NCBI GenBank assembly: GCA_030512335.1
Contig: JAULSU010000002.1
Location: 186,001-250,000, forward strand
DNA from: Immersiella caudata
Taxonomy: Eukaryota; Ascomycota; Sordariomycetes; Sordariales; Lasiosphaeriaceae
Reading direction: 5' to 3'
DNA: 64,000 bases
Position numbers and translations under genes: made by a program
The notes under the pieces: generated by a model
What the model was told of the DNA's origin: nothing
Databases searched by the model: none
The model's input: only the letters and a program-made list of their open reading frames with translations
Shown: positions 26,717 to 37,290 of the stretch, one piece after another
Numbering within the stretch: the stretch's first letter is position 1
Layout: every line of letters begins with the position of its first letter

Positions 26717-28461
26717 AGCCGAAGTAGCACTGTGTAACTCTAAGCTACAAACTAGGGTTACGCATTTTTATCGACCAAGAACCGCTGAACGTAAGAATTA
26801 TCCCCACAGCAAAGATATGGAAGTGTGTCATGGAGTGGAAACTCATACCGCAGAACTGAACAGCTTGATACTGGAAACTCAAATTCCCCTGATCAGCAGC
26901 CAAGCGCCTGTTTAAAGACCAGAGATTTCAAGTTACATTCGTAACAACAGGGGATCACATCCTCCAGATCACCCTGCCCCCATCAGCGATCAAAGGAGAA
27001 CTCCGTGAACGAGAAGCAAGAGAATAGCGGAAAGGAGGGCCAGGGATGTCACAATCTCAAGAACATCCTTGACCCTCAACGAAGTGTGTGTGGACTGAAA
27101 AGGGGTTAACAGGCACTCAACGTGTCAAACTGAAAACGCAAATACAGGTCAAACTCCCTGACGCTGGATAAAATGTTCCCATGCCACTTCTCGTGACAAC
27201 ACTGAAATATGGGAGATCGTAGAAGGGCATCGTTCTTTTATGTTGGTGTTGAACATCTTGACCATGGGACGAAAGAGTTACTACAAAACACCAGAAAAGG
27301 CTCAGCAAGCGTGTTCCACTACCAGAACGACCTATTCCTGAGCGCGCTCGTGACGGACATCGGGACCCTTGACAACTGGCGGAAAGAGAACTTCCAAGCC
27401 ACAGTGGAGAAAAGATCCTGTAAACTCATCAAGCTCTTCCCAACGGCAAGAACGATCTACCCCTTAACGCGTCGTCTTCGCGCTGGTGACGCGTTATTGC
27501 GAGTGTCCATGATGGCCCCCTCAAGTCGGTGTGCTCCTAGGTTGGGGATAGTAACCCTGGGCAAAACAACATCCTCACATGTCTGCTTGCCTGGGAAAGG
27601 ATTCCCTACCCTTATTTGTGCCGTCCTCACTTTAGTGGCATCCTCCTGTGAGAGTTGAGATGCTTTTCTCCTCGATTCAAGGCGGTGGGCGGTAGTAGCG
27701 CTGTCCTCGCCAACATATTGAGAACCTCTTCGCCACTGGAACGACGTCTTACCCCTATACGCGTTTGTGACACGTAATCTTCGCGCTCCCTTGAACAATA
27801 GAGATTTTCTTGTGGACAATAGAAATTTTCTATTCAGCTGGCTCGTTGAGAGAAAAATATCTCCATCTTCACCTTTTTGTTAGCTGCTGAAAGGAGACCC
27901 AACCTCTTCACGGGTTTCAACTCATCACGCCCGGAATCCTTCGAATATGGGAATCTCATTTTCCAGATCGGTTGGCAGAGTGAAGGCAAAATCTTCAGCG
28001 TCACTTCGCTGTTCAACCCGTCGCTTCTCGTGGGGTGGCAACCCCGCGCACAGCAGATGAATCCTCGCAGGTTCGGTGACCTCGAATCTAAACACTCCAC
28101 GGTCGCGACCTACGTCCAGGTGAGCAGCCAAGGCATGGCAAGCGCATGAGAAAATAGCGGTATGCATATCAAGAGGGGAGAGGTTCGCCACGATGCCCAT
28201 CACAAACAGGACGAGCTCCTCCAGAAGTATTGACTGGCAATGCTAACAAAATCCGAACAGAAGCCAACCCCCGCAGTCCAATCTAAACGCCAAACCAATG
28301 CAGATATTCCCTTGTGTATGCGTAGCCAGTTCATCAAGCCGTATCGTCCCACGAAGGCCATGGGTGCAGGGGTATACATGGTCCCAGACAGTCAAAGCTT
28401 GCTCCCCCCTAGTCAATATCACTCAAAAGAGCAAGAGGCCTCAAAACAGGAACTGAGGGTA
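23487..28461. other. 5 kb gene-poor region
   Basis: Upstream flank of the PTP gene, then about 4 kb with no supportable gene. Composition drifts to lower GC from about 26.4 kb than in the flanking genes. The longest frames (for example 27209-27658, 149 codons) match no family I recognise. It contains a (CAT)15 microsatellite, a 16-bp perfect palindrome at 25557-25572 and short imperfect local duplications near 27.4-27.8 kb. It could be decayed repeat DNA, but no transposon protein or terminal repeat was found. Confidence 0.5.
26672..26716. repeat. (CAT)15 microsatellite
   Basis: Fifteen uninterrupted CAT units in the gene-poor region. Confidence 0.97.
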
Positions 28462-29023
28462 TTATAACCGTATATACAGATCCAAGCAGTCGATACGCCA
28501 CTCTCTCCGGCCCAGCAAGCTCCGTAGCCATTCGAGGCCAAGACCCGTCCACTCGACCTTTGTCTGCGCTATCTTGTCGGTAGCGGCTGTCGCCAGCGCC
28601 CCAACAGTAGTGTTGAGCATGTCCGCAACGACAGCGGTGACTGTGGCATTAATATCCCCAGTCGCGGCCTGCGTGAGGTTGTCCGCCGCCGCGGGGAGGT
28701 TGACATAGCTCGCGCCGGGCTGCGACTGGAACCAGTTGCCCCCAAAGTCGAAGAAGCACCGATCAGACCAGTTGCAGGAGGTCAGGAAGAGTATGAGCAG
28801 GAGGAACGAGCAGTACGGGCATGGCCTGTTGAGGAAATATGTGCAGACGAAGAAGAGGAAGATGAACGACAGTGATGCGTTGGTCGGGATGAAGAGAAGA
28901 GGGAGCCAGCTGCGAACAACAATGTTAGCCAACGAACGGGAGGTAGGTTGGGGCTTTCGCGGGGCAGCTGAGCCGCACGCTGGGAGGACTTGGGGATGCC
29001 GCTGACCTTCGTAGGCAAAACAT
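28462..29023 (-). CDS. Small hydrophobic membrane protein, unknown
   Basis: Predicted two-exon gene: 29023-29007 (17 nt, starts MFCLR) and 28909-28462, 154 residues. The intron (28910-29006) opens GTCAGC and ends TTCGCAG. Splicing joins CGA AG to C TGG and keeps one frame, and a branch-like GGCTAAC lies upstream of the acceptor. The N-terminal half is strongly hydrophobic, with two membrane segments around LSFIFLFFVCTYFL and CSFLLLILFLTSC. The C-terminal half (NLTQAATGDINATV...) is soluble, alanine/threonine-rich with possible N-glycosylation sites, ending LLGRREWRIDCLDLYIRL. I do not recognise the family. The frame match across the intron and the organised hydrophobic pattern argue that it is real. 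Confidence 0.55.
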
Positions 29024-30483
29024 GGCGTCCAGGGGCGCTGTCTGGCGCAACGGGCAACGGTGGCGGCTCTTTCAACACACTCTCGGCGCGGCGGGCTCGG
29101 CAGGCTCGGCAGGCTTGTGCAGCGCGCGATCAAAGGCACACGTTCGGAGCACGAACTCGGCGGGCGGCTCCTTGTGCGACGTCTCAGGCTGGTCGAGTCG
29201 TCACGGCGGCTCGGGTGCGATGCGCGACGCAGGCGGCGGGCAGCGGGCAGCGGAGGGGTGATGCAGCGGAGAACCCTGAGTCTAGCCGCGGCGCTGACTC
29301 GGGAAGAGGCGTCGTCGTGGATCGGAGGCTGGTCCCGGCGCGCGCGGAGAAGAAAACCAGATGGAAAGCGGAGGCCGATATGCCAACGTTCTTGGCAGCT
29401 GGACCGACTGGCCACAAATCGACCGGCTTGACGCAGAGGAGTGGACGACGGAGGTTTTCGTCAGATCACCTCTCCCCATTTGCTGGCGCGGATATTTCCG
29501 TGGCCCAGGAATTCGCGTCCGCTGGGAATTTAGGTTGGCTTATGTAAGGCAGCCGCCTGTCCCGTCTTGGGTTAGGGGATTGGAAGGCTGGTCCTCGGCA
29601 TTGTCAGCCTCCTGCGGCCTGTCGACCTCAGGCAGCATCTGCGACCTCAGAGTCGCTGTTCGCGGTGGAGAACTGACAACTCGAATGCAGAGCGTCAAAA
29701 TGGGACAAAATGGCCAATACTTGGGCAGACGCTGTGGTGCGACGTAGCTCGCTGTGGATACCTCCGGAATCCCCTCGGGCAGCCCAGCGCAGAGGCTTCA
29801 TCGCTCGCGCGAGATTTGTTGGCAGCTGTCCCGCCATCGCGGATCTGTGCTGTCCCGAAGCTCCACGAAGGCGGTGAAGCTTTCGTCCCGGGCCGTTCTT
29901 TTTTTTCACGGCTTGGACCGCAACTCCCAACAGGTGAAATCCTCTCTCGACCAGATTACAGACGCGTAACTTTTCTGCCTGTCTCCTCGCAAAAGACAGC
30001 CCTGCTTTTTGAGGACGAAGAGCATGATTGGGCCAACTTTCGTCTTTTGCATTCCCCACGGCTTGCCCCGCGTCTTGCTGCAGTACACGTGTAGACGCTA
30101 AGGCGCACAGACCACCCTGCCAGCAGGCCCAATCCCAACCTCTTGTTCTCTGGTCGGAGCTTTCAATATTTTCTTCCATTCGGAGGCCGAACACCGCGAC
30201 CTCTCGCTCTTTTTCTCACCACCCGCAAGCCAAGCTTGCCTCGCCTCATCGAACGCAGCACTCTAGCCGCGTCGGTGAATTCACATTGCTGAGCGGCTTT
30301 GCTCAGACGTTGAGAGTGCCACAGCTCGCAGCGTGTGCCTTCCTCGTTTGACGCTTGCTCGCCTCTGACGATTACACTTTCCACCAACCCACCGCCATCG
30401 TTGGGCGGCTCCGAAACATCAATTTTGTCTTCCCATCCGCTCAAGACAAATCCGCCGTGGCTTGGGGCGCCGCGAATACCGCG
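29024..30483. other. Divergent promoter region upstream of the Edc4-like gene
   Basis: About 1.46 kb between the small membrane protein gene and the Edc4-like start. Open frames on both strands are shadows or arginine/alanine-rich chance frames. The right end is the 5' UTR of the Edc4-like gene. Its frame is open upstream to 30355, but the first ATG is at 30484. Confidence 0.5.
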
Positions 30484-33400
30484 ATGTCCGGCTACATTCC
30501 TGGCGGCGCCACCTCGGGCGACCCGGAAGGCAACGACAGCTTCAACTCGCTCCTCGCCCAGCTCCGCGGTCAATCGTCACCCAGCCCCGGCCCCGGTAGC
30601 GGTCCTGGCGTGAACTCCGGAGGCCATGGTCAGTTTGGCTACGGTCAAGCTGGTCAGTCATACTACGGACACCGCTCGGGCTCTGAATCTCCTGGCAACT
30701 TCCAGACCGGCATTGACTCGCCCGCATTCATGCCAGAAGCTCCCACCCCGCCGGTGGGCTTCGGCGGCTCGCAGTTCCCGCCCGGCATGATGAATCCCAT
30801 CGGGACCGGTCGGGGGGCCGTGAGCGACGAGCGCACCAATCATTTGCTCAACCTCTTGAAGAACAACGGACAGCAAGGCGGTCAGTCGAATGTACAGCAG
30901 CAGCAATCGTATCGCGAGGCGCCCATGAACTTTGCTCCCGCGCCGATCGCGCCGCCTGTCATTCACGCCCCGGCCCCAGCAGCGGCTGACCCGACCGGCC
31001 TCCTCGCTGCTCTTATGAAGGGAACGATGCAGCCGGAGCCGACGAAGCCTGAGCCAGCTCCGACTTCCACTTGGAACCAGAGCGCCGCCTCGTCCGATAC
31101 CCAGCAGTACCTCCTCAGCCTGCTGAACCGCCCGAAGCCGAGCCAGAACGATGCGAACGACGCGGCCCAGTCGAACCTCATGACCCCGCCTCCGGGCGAC
31201 GAAGACATTCGCGATATTGATGATCGCCACCGTTCGGCCGAGCCAACTTTGGTTGATGCGGTTCCGTCACAGTCCGAATTCGAATTCGACTCAAAGAATC
31301 TCGAGTCTCCTCATCCCAAGTTCGACTCTACACCCCACTCGCAGCATTCTCAGGCCTTCTCCACGACCAAGTTCAGCGCACATGGCAGCGTTTCCAACCC
31401 GTTCGAGGACCACTCAGGATCCTCGCCGGTTCACCGCACTCCCGCGTCTACGACCCCGGGCGCTTCTGGATCGGGCCATCCTGCGACCGGACCTATCCAG
31501 ATCCTGAAGAAGCCGGACTCTGCGCAGTCTACTCATGACCAGAAGCGGCCTTTGAGCGACCGTGGCGCCATGCCCAGCCCCGAGCATACCCGACGCAAGC
31601 TCGAGCATGCCTCTTCGCCCCTCTCCCAAGCCAGCGCTTCGCGCCCTGCGCACATGAACGCGTCGCCATTCTCCGATACCAGCGTGGAACATCGCCTACG
31701 GAACTCGAATGCTAGCGATAGGCACAAGGAGAGCGTTGCAGAAGCCGTCAGCGGTCTCGCCGAGCAGGCCGACCGCGAGGCCCGCGAGGCTTTGGCCCGC
31801 GCGCAAGACGAACAGGCGCAGACCGACATCGCGCACGACCTGCACAAGATGCTGAACGCCAGAAACGACCAGGAGTTTGCTCAGGCTTCGCAGTCGGCCG
31901 CCCAAGGTCTCAAGAAGGAGCTTTCCAGAGATGAGAACAGCGCTGTTCTGGAGTCTACCCTCTCCGCCGACGTGGCGAATGAGGTCAAGGACATCATCGA
32001 CGAGGCCGCTCAGGCTTCCTCCCAGGCCGTCGCCGATTCTTGGGAGAGCGCTGAGGCTGATGAGATCATCGTGATCGAGGAGCCTGAGACGCCCGTCAAA
32101 GTCTACAACTTCCCCATGAAGCCATGGATTGCCATCACCCTTCTCGACTCAGAAGAGCCACGTCCTTCGTTCCGCGAAGAGGCAATTCTCGATATCGCCC
32201 GACTTAAGAAGGATTTCGACCAGATCGACCGGAACTTGGTCTCTGCTTCTGAGACGTACATGGCGTACGGCATGTCCAAGGCTGGTGGTCTGCGCGTGAT
32301 TCGCCAGGAGGACGGCAAGGACGCCAAGCTCTTCACGGACACCAAGGATCGCATCTTCAACGTCGCCATCTCTACATCGCCGCCGAATCAGCATCCCAAG
32401 GAGGCCATCATCGGCACCGGTGTTAGCGGCACTGTCTACTGGATCCAGCTCAAGAACGGTGATCGCGACCATCTAGAGGACGCCCACCCTGAGCAGTACG
32501 GCTTTGCGCTGCCGCCGATTGCGGCTCAGGAAGGCGGTGACGCTCCCGGTGGCATTCTTAAGACGCGCGCCCGCACGTCGTCCGCGCATCCCGAGTTCTT
32601 CGCTGTCGGCCGAGGCAAGTCTATTAACATCATCTGGCCTTCCTTCATCCTGGAACACAACCTCTTCAAGCAAGGGCACGACCGCGTTGTCGACACCGAG
32701 AGGCTTTCGAAGCAATGCTCGTTGAAGATCAACACTGGCAAGGCCGGAAAGGACTTCACCTTCAGCCAGGACGACACCCTCATGGTGACCCTCGACAAGT
32801 CCGGCCGCGTCAAATTCTGGGACATTCGCGATCTCACCACCGCCCGGGAGGGTTCGGATCACTTGAACCCCATGCCCGCGCAAACTTCGTTAGAGGTCAA
32901 GGAGCCGCTCATGACCCTGACGTCGACCCCCGAGGGCGAGAAGGCGTGGCCTACCTCTGTACTGCTCTTGGATAAGTTCCGGCCGTACCAGAAACGTGCA
33001 GCTCTCCGGTATATGGTCGTCGGCATGAAGCAGAACCACACCCTTCAGCTTTGGGACCTCGCTTTGGGCAAGCCGGTGCAAGAGTTCAACTTCCCGCACA
33101 ACAAGGAGTCGGATGCCGTGTGCAGCGTTATGTACCATGCCCCATCCAGCATGATCGTCGTCGGCCACCCCACGCGCAACTCGATCTATTTCCTCCATCT
33201 TTCAGCGCCTAAGTACACTCTGAAGAACCTCTCGCAGGTCGAGTACGTCCAGCGCCTTGTTGCCCAGGATGCGTCGATCCCTCAGCCCGAGTCCACCGCT
33301 GTTGTTAGCGGCATCAGAGAGTACTCGTTTGCGAACAAGGGAGTCTTGCGCAGCCTCAACATCCTCGAGAACCCTGCTGCTTCTGGCGATGGCGACGAGC

Positions 33401-35442
33401 CCACTCTTTTCGAGCTCTACGCCATGCACTCGAAGGGTGTCACTTGCCTTTTCATCAAGCAGGGTGAGCTTGGTTGGACGAAGGACAACAAGGTCATCGC
33501 TTCTGCTGATGCCGTGGAGTCTGGTTTGGCCAAGATCACAAAGCTTGTTGCCCCCGTTGCGGCTGAAACGCAGCAACCTCCCGCCCCGTCCGAAACGCCG
33601 GCCGCGCAGATTCGCATCGCCACTCGCAACAATAAGGATGTTGCGAAGGCCCTGACCGAGGAAAAGAAGGAGACCGTCGCCCCAGCCAAGGCCGACCGCA
33701 AGGACGAGGTCGAGACGCCTGTGCCGCAGACCGAGGGACGCGAGAAGAAGGGTCGTAAGAAGAAGACTGCAGCAGCAGTAGCGGCGGCCGCGGCAGCCGC
33801 AGCCGAGCGGGAGCTTCCCACCTCCAACGGCACTGCTGACCTGAGTCGAACCTCCTCTTCGCAGAACAAGGCGGCTAAGACCCCCCGACTTAACGAGTCG
33901 ACCGCGCTCACACTCAGCAACCAATTCGCCGACCTCTCGCTTTCGTCTGCGGGCGGCTCCCAGGACCTCGACGCTCTCGTTGCTAACATGGAATCCCGTA
34001 TCGTCACTAATGTTGCGAGCCGGTTCGACAGCGTCTTCAACCAGATTCTTAAGCAGATGCAAAGTTTTACAGATTCTAGGGAGACCGCCTTTGCTGCCAG
34101 CCAGACGAGTCTCCTCCAGATGGTCTCGGACGTTCTTAACGATAACACCGAAACTGTGCTCCGCAACCTGATCATCAGCCAGATCAACGACAATGTGGTG
34201 CCCTCGATCCACCGGGCCGTCGACAAAACCGTCTCGGAGCAGCTGAGCTCGCAGGCAGGCGCGCAGCTCAACGCCATCCAGAAAGAGATCCAGAAGCTCC
34301 TTCCTGGCGCCGTCGGGCAGAGCCTGCAGAGGCCCGATATCATTAAGGGCATTTCGGATAAGGTCAGCCACAATGTCAACGCGCACGTCGAGGCTCAGGT
34401 TGCCGCATCGCTCGAGAGCATCGCCCCGGTCATCGCCAAGATGGCCGCGCAGACAGTCCACGGCCGCATCACGGGCGACGTCAATGCCCAGATCAACGAG
34501 GCCTTTGCTCGGTTGGAGGAGCGCAGACGCAGCGAGGACGACAAGCTTGATCGCCTCATCGCTCAGACTACCGACCTGTCCAACGCCATCTCCTCGCTGG
34601 CAGCATCTCAGGCTGCAGTCCAGAGCGAGCTGTTCACGTTAAAGCAGAGCATGCGCGAGCAACAGCGCGAGCGCGAGCGTGAGCCTCAGAGCCAGCCGCA
34701 TTCGCACATTCCTCTGCCCAGCCATGGAAGCGCCGGTCCCCACAACAAGCCGGTCCCGTCTCGGGACATCTATCCGCCGCAGCATCAGCAGCAGCTTGTT
34801 CAGCAACCTTCCCACATGCACGCCCACCACCAGCACAGCTACGGCGGCGAGGATCAGCGGGTCATGTTCCAGCCCACCTCCCAAGACAATCGTCAGAAGC
34901 TGGAGCTCAACAGCATGCTGGAGACTATCGACGCGCTGATGCGCAGCGAGAACTACGACGAGGCGATCCTCCGTTGGCTCCAAGCCGGGCCTATGACCGA
35001 GGAGGTCTTCAAGCAGGTGCTCTATAAGTACGACCCGGTCCGCCTCTCCAACCTTCAACCTCTCCTTCTGCTGTCTGTCGGCGCTACTATTACCAACGAT
35101 TTCAGTCGCACGTCGGAAAAGGTGATGGACAAGGTCCGTTGGCTTGAGGTGGTCGTCTTCTCGTTTAATCAGAGGGTCCCTGAGTTGGTAGGTTTCACTT
35201 TTCCTTTGGCTATAACCACGCTGACTCCGAAGCAGGACGATCAAGTTCGCGATGTCACACCTAAGATCATGACTCTCATCAAGACTCGCTGCGAGCAACT
35301 GCTGGTGGAAATCAGCCGCTACGCTCCTCAGGACCCTCATCTCAAGACGCTGAGCAGCCTGGCACACGTTGCTGGTAGAATCATGGACGCTGTCCAGGCT
35401 CCTCGCCATATGTCTCTCGGCCACTCGGGTCCTTCTTACTAG
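30484..35442 (+). CDS. Edc4/Pdc1-like decapping scaffold (WD40, coiled coil)
   Basis: About 1636 residues, exons 30484-35187 and 35236-35442. The 48-nt intron (GTAGGT, CTGAC branch, AGCAG) is in frame, so retention would add 16 residues. Layout: a Q/P/S-rich disordered N-terminus (1-540); a WD40-like region (about 540-960) with recognisable blades such as SGRVKFWDIRD and HTLQLWDLALG; a charged stretch with a polyalanine run (about 1095-1110); long helices rich in coiled-coil pattern (about 1150-1400); and a conserved helical C-terminal domain beginning near 1470 (LNSMLETIDALMRSENYDEA). This is the arrangement of Edc4/Hedls and fission-yeast Pdc1, P-body scaffolds that bring Dcp2 together with activators. 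The call rests on architecture. Confidence 0.8.
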   Translation: MSGYIPGGATSGDPEGNDSFNSLLAQLRGQSSPSPGPGSGPGVNSGGHGQFGYGQAGQSYYGHRSGSESPGNFQTGIDSPAFMPEAPTPPVGFGGSQFPPGMMNPIGTGRGAVSDERTNHLLNLLKNNGQQGGQSNVQQQQSYREAPMNFAPAPIAPPVIHAPAPAAADPTGLLAALMKGTMQPEPTKPEPAPTSTWNQSAASSDTQQYLLSLLNRPKPSQNDANDAAQSNLMTPPPGDEDIRDIDDRHRSAEPTLVDAVPSQSEFEFDSKNLESPHPKFDSTPHSQHSQAFSTTKFSAHGSVSNPFEDHSGSSPVHRTPASTTPGASGSGHPATGPIQILKKPDSAQSTHDQKRPLSDRGAMPSPEHTRRKLEHASSPLSQASASRPAHMNASPFSDTSVEHRLRNSNASDRHKESVAEAVSGLAEQADREAREALARAQDEQAQTDIAHDLHKMLNARNDQEFAQASQSAAQGLKKELSRDENSAVLESTLSADVANEVKDIIDEAAQASSQAVADSWESAEADEIIVIEEPETPVKVYNFPMKPWIAITLLDSEEPRPSFREEAILDIARLKKDFDQIDRNLVSASETYMAYGMSKAGGLRVIRQEDGKDAKLFTDTKDRIFNVAISTSPPNQHPKEAIIGTGVSGTVYWIQLKNGDRDHLEDAHPEQYGFALPPIAAQEGGDAPGGILKTRARTSSAHPEFFAVGRGKSINIIWPSFILEHNLFKQGHDRVVDTERLSKQCSLKINTGKAGKDFTFSQDDTLMVTLDKSGRVKFWDIRDLTTAREGSDHLNPMPAQTSLEVKEPLMTLTSTPEGEKAWPTSVLLLDKFRPYQKRAALRYMVVGMKQNHTLQLWDLALGKPVQEFNFPHNKESDAVCSVMYHAPSSMIVVGHPTRNSIYFLHLSAPKYTLKNLSQVEYVQRLVAQDASIPQPESTAVVSGIREYSFANKGVLRSLNILENPAASGDGDEPTLFELYAMHSKGVTCLFIKQGELGWTKDNKVIASADAVESGLAKITKLVAPVAAETQQPPAPSETPAAQIRIATRNNKDVAKALTEEKKETVAPAKADRKDEVETPVPQTEGREKKGRKKKTAAAVAAAAAAAAERELPTSNGTADLSRTSSSQNKAAKTPRLNESTALTLSNQFADLSLSSAGGSQDLDALVANMESRIVTNVASRFDSVFNQILKQMQSFTDSRETAFAASQTSLLQMVSDVLNDNTETVLRNLIISQINDNVVPSIHRAVDKTVSEQLSSQAGAQLNAIQKEIQKLLPGAVGQSLQRPDIIKGISDKVSHNVNAHVEAQVAASLESIAPVIAKMAAQTVHGRITGDVNAQINEAFARLEERRRSEDDKLDRLIAQTTDLSNAISSLAASQAAVQSELFTLKQSMREQQREREREPQSQPHSHIPLPSHGSAGPHNKPVPSRDIYPPQHQQQLVQQPSHMHAHHQHSYGGEDQRVMFQPTSQDNRQKLELNSMLETIDALMRSENYDEAILRWLQAGPMTEEVFKQVLYKYDPVRLSNLQPLLLLSVGATITNDFSRTSEKVMDKVRWLEVVVFSFNQRVPELVGFTFPLAITTLTPKQDDQVRDVTPKIMTLIKTRCEQLLVEISRYAPQDPHLKTLSSLAHVAGRIMDAVQAPRHMSLGHSGPSY

Positions 35443-35970
35443 CGGATATCTCGGACTCGACCCCCTCCGAGAGGAAGAATTTTGACGAGGACTCCCTCCA
35501 TGAGTAACGATCTCGACATGATTTCAAGGCTCGGGAGTGGGTAATGAGGTGGTGGTTTCTTTTTTTCTTGGGCGTCTTTTTCCTTTACATTTCGATCCCG
35601 TGTCAGGGGATGGACATTACAGCGCCACTGGACATTCCGTCTCGTTGTCGTTTGCATCTTGCGCGATTGGGGGGCATCATATTTGGTGTTCTGGGCAAAT
35701 GACGAAACGAGATCTACTTCCTGTCATGACTACCATGTACAAATACTTTTGGGCCTCGGCCGGTGGAAATGGGATAGATGATTCGGTCAAACTGTGAGAT
35801 GTGATGTGACTTGCGAACTGTGCTAGTGCTGGTATGTTGCCATTCCTGCGAGGAGGGGCAAAGGTAACAGGCAACGGGCGAAACACCAAGAGTTGTCACG
35901 ATGCTGCGGTACTTGAATTTGTGTCTTCATGTTTATCTCTATGCTATTCCAAGTAGCTACCAACTGATGC
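35443..35970. other. Intergenic between convergent genes
   Basis: 3' flanks of the Edc4-like gene and the degenerate dioxygenase gene. No supported gene. Confidence 0.6.
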
Positions 35971-36921
35971 TCAATCCTCCTCAATCCAAGCCCTCCTCCC
36001 CACCCTAAACACAACCCCCTCTACCTCCCCACTCGTCACCTCCCCCGTATAATGCCCCGTCCTCCTATCGTACCTCCCGTCCGGAAGCGAATCAAGGAAA
36101 TATACAGCGCTCCCTGGGACGGGAAGAAACGTGAGGCCCTTGGAGTAGGGCGCGTCGCAGTCTAGGATTCGAGGTGTCAAGGGGTCGTGGGTTGGAGGGC
36201 ACCATGCTGCGTTGGACTCTTCGGTGGGGGTGATTGGGGAGGGGATGAGTGGGAAGGTTAGGGTTCCTCCTGTTGTTTTAAGACCGGGGGTTGTCTGATT
36301 TGCGAAGGTCCAGGTGTGTAGGGTTGAGTGTATGGTTGACGTGTCGGTCTTGGGTGTCTTGTGGGAGTTGGATGCGGAATCTTTCTTGGGTTTGGTATCG
36401 GGGGATAATGAGGAGGGGGAGCGGCGAAATAGCTCGGGGGCTTCGAGGTTGATTTGGGGCGGGCGGTGGCCTTGGAAGGTGTGCAGGCGGGAGGCGATGC
36501 ATTGGAGGACTTCGTTGCCGCGGTGGGAGAGGTGGGTTGTTTTCTCGGAGGAGTCGGGCTCCGAGGGGAGGGAGGTTTTGCTGTTGAGGAGGGGTTAGCT
36601 TGGGTTTCGAAGTGGGTGAGGGGAGGGAGCTCAGCTAGATGGAAGCGAGGGGTTTTTTTTTTTTTGCTTGGTAGGGGGAAATGAGTACCTAGTTTTCTGG
36701 AGGTATTGCAACTCTTGCTGCGTCAGGAAATCTTGGAGGTAGATCAGGAGTGGCGATGTCGAGATGAGCTGGGCTCTGAAAGGCGGGTCTTTGCAGAAGA
36801 AAGATTCCGACGTCAGCGGAGCCTGCGAAGAAACGACATCATTCTCCGCCAAGCATTGAGATTCCGCGGCAAGAAATAAAATCGCCGCAGTGGCTTGGCC
36901 GAGAGAAGGCGTGAATCTCAT
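35971..36921 (-). CDS. Degenerate 2OG-Fe(II) dioxygenase (prolyl 4-hydroxylase-like)
   Basis: Two exons, 36921-36689 and 36580-35971, about 280 residues. The intron (36581-36688, GTACTC to CAACAG) joins phase 2. A signal peptide-like start (MRFTPSLGQATAAILFLAAE) is followed by FCKDPPF and LLIYLQDFLTQQEL, then VLQCIASRLHTFQG, GGTLTFPL, WCP, DCDAP, GLTFLPVPGSAVYF and RTGHYTGEV. These follow the fungal P4H-like family in order. The expected HxD iron motif and the RY..G block before it are absent in this frame; the same bases read in another frame give RYQTQERFRI, suggestive of compensating indels. The distal region keeps a His but lacks the usual basic 2OG ligand. It is either a non-catalytic paralogue or a decaying gene. 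It is divergent from the PDI-like gene. Confidence 0.55.
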
Positions 36922-37290
36922 CTTCACGACGTGAAATTGGTGAGCGTTGCGGCAGATGACGCTCAAAGACACGTCTCCGGTGGGCGCGTGTCCATGACGG
37001 CTTTTGTTTCACACTAAGCCGCCAAATCGGGCACGGAAAGCAGCGGAATGCCACATGGCACTGTTGTGCGAGCATATTATCCGCCCCTGTCGAAACCAAA
37101 TCCAAGTGTGGCTGTCGTCCACTGGGCCGGGTTGGTATCCACAACACGGCGGCTAAATCAGCGGCCGAGTACTTGCAACAACTTGTCCTTTGCTTCAATG
37201 TGTACGCCTGTGGCATAATTTTTTTTTTTTTTTTTTTTCTTTTTTGAGATTTTGAGATTTCCATCAAGTTCGGGTTGAACCGCAGCAACA
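36922..37290. promoter_or_regulatory. Short divergent promoter region
   Basis: 369 nt between two divergent starts, including a T20 run at 37219-37238 close to the PDI-like start. Confidence 0.5.

Noticed and set aside
33202..34461. 419-codon minus-strand frame inside the Edc4-like gene
   Set aside because: Antisense shadow of a high-GC coding region; leucine/arginine-rich without domain signals.
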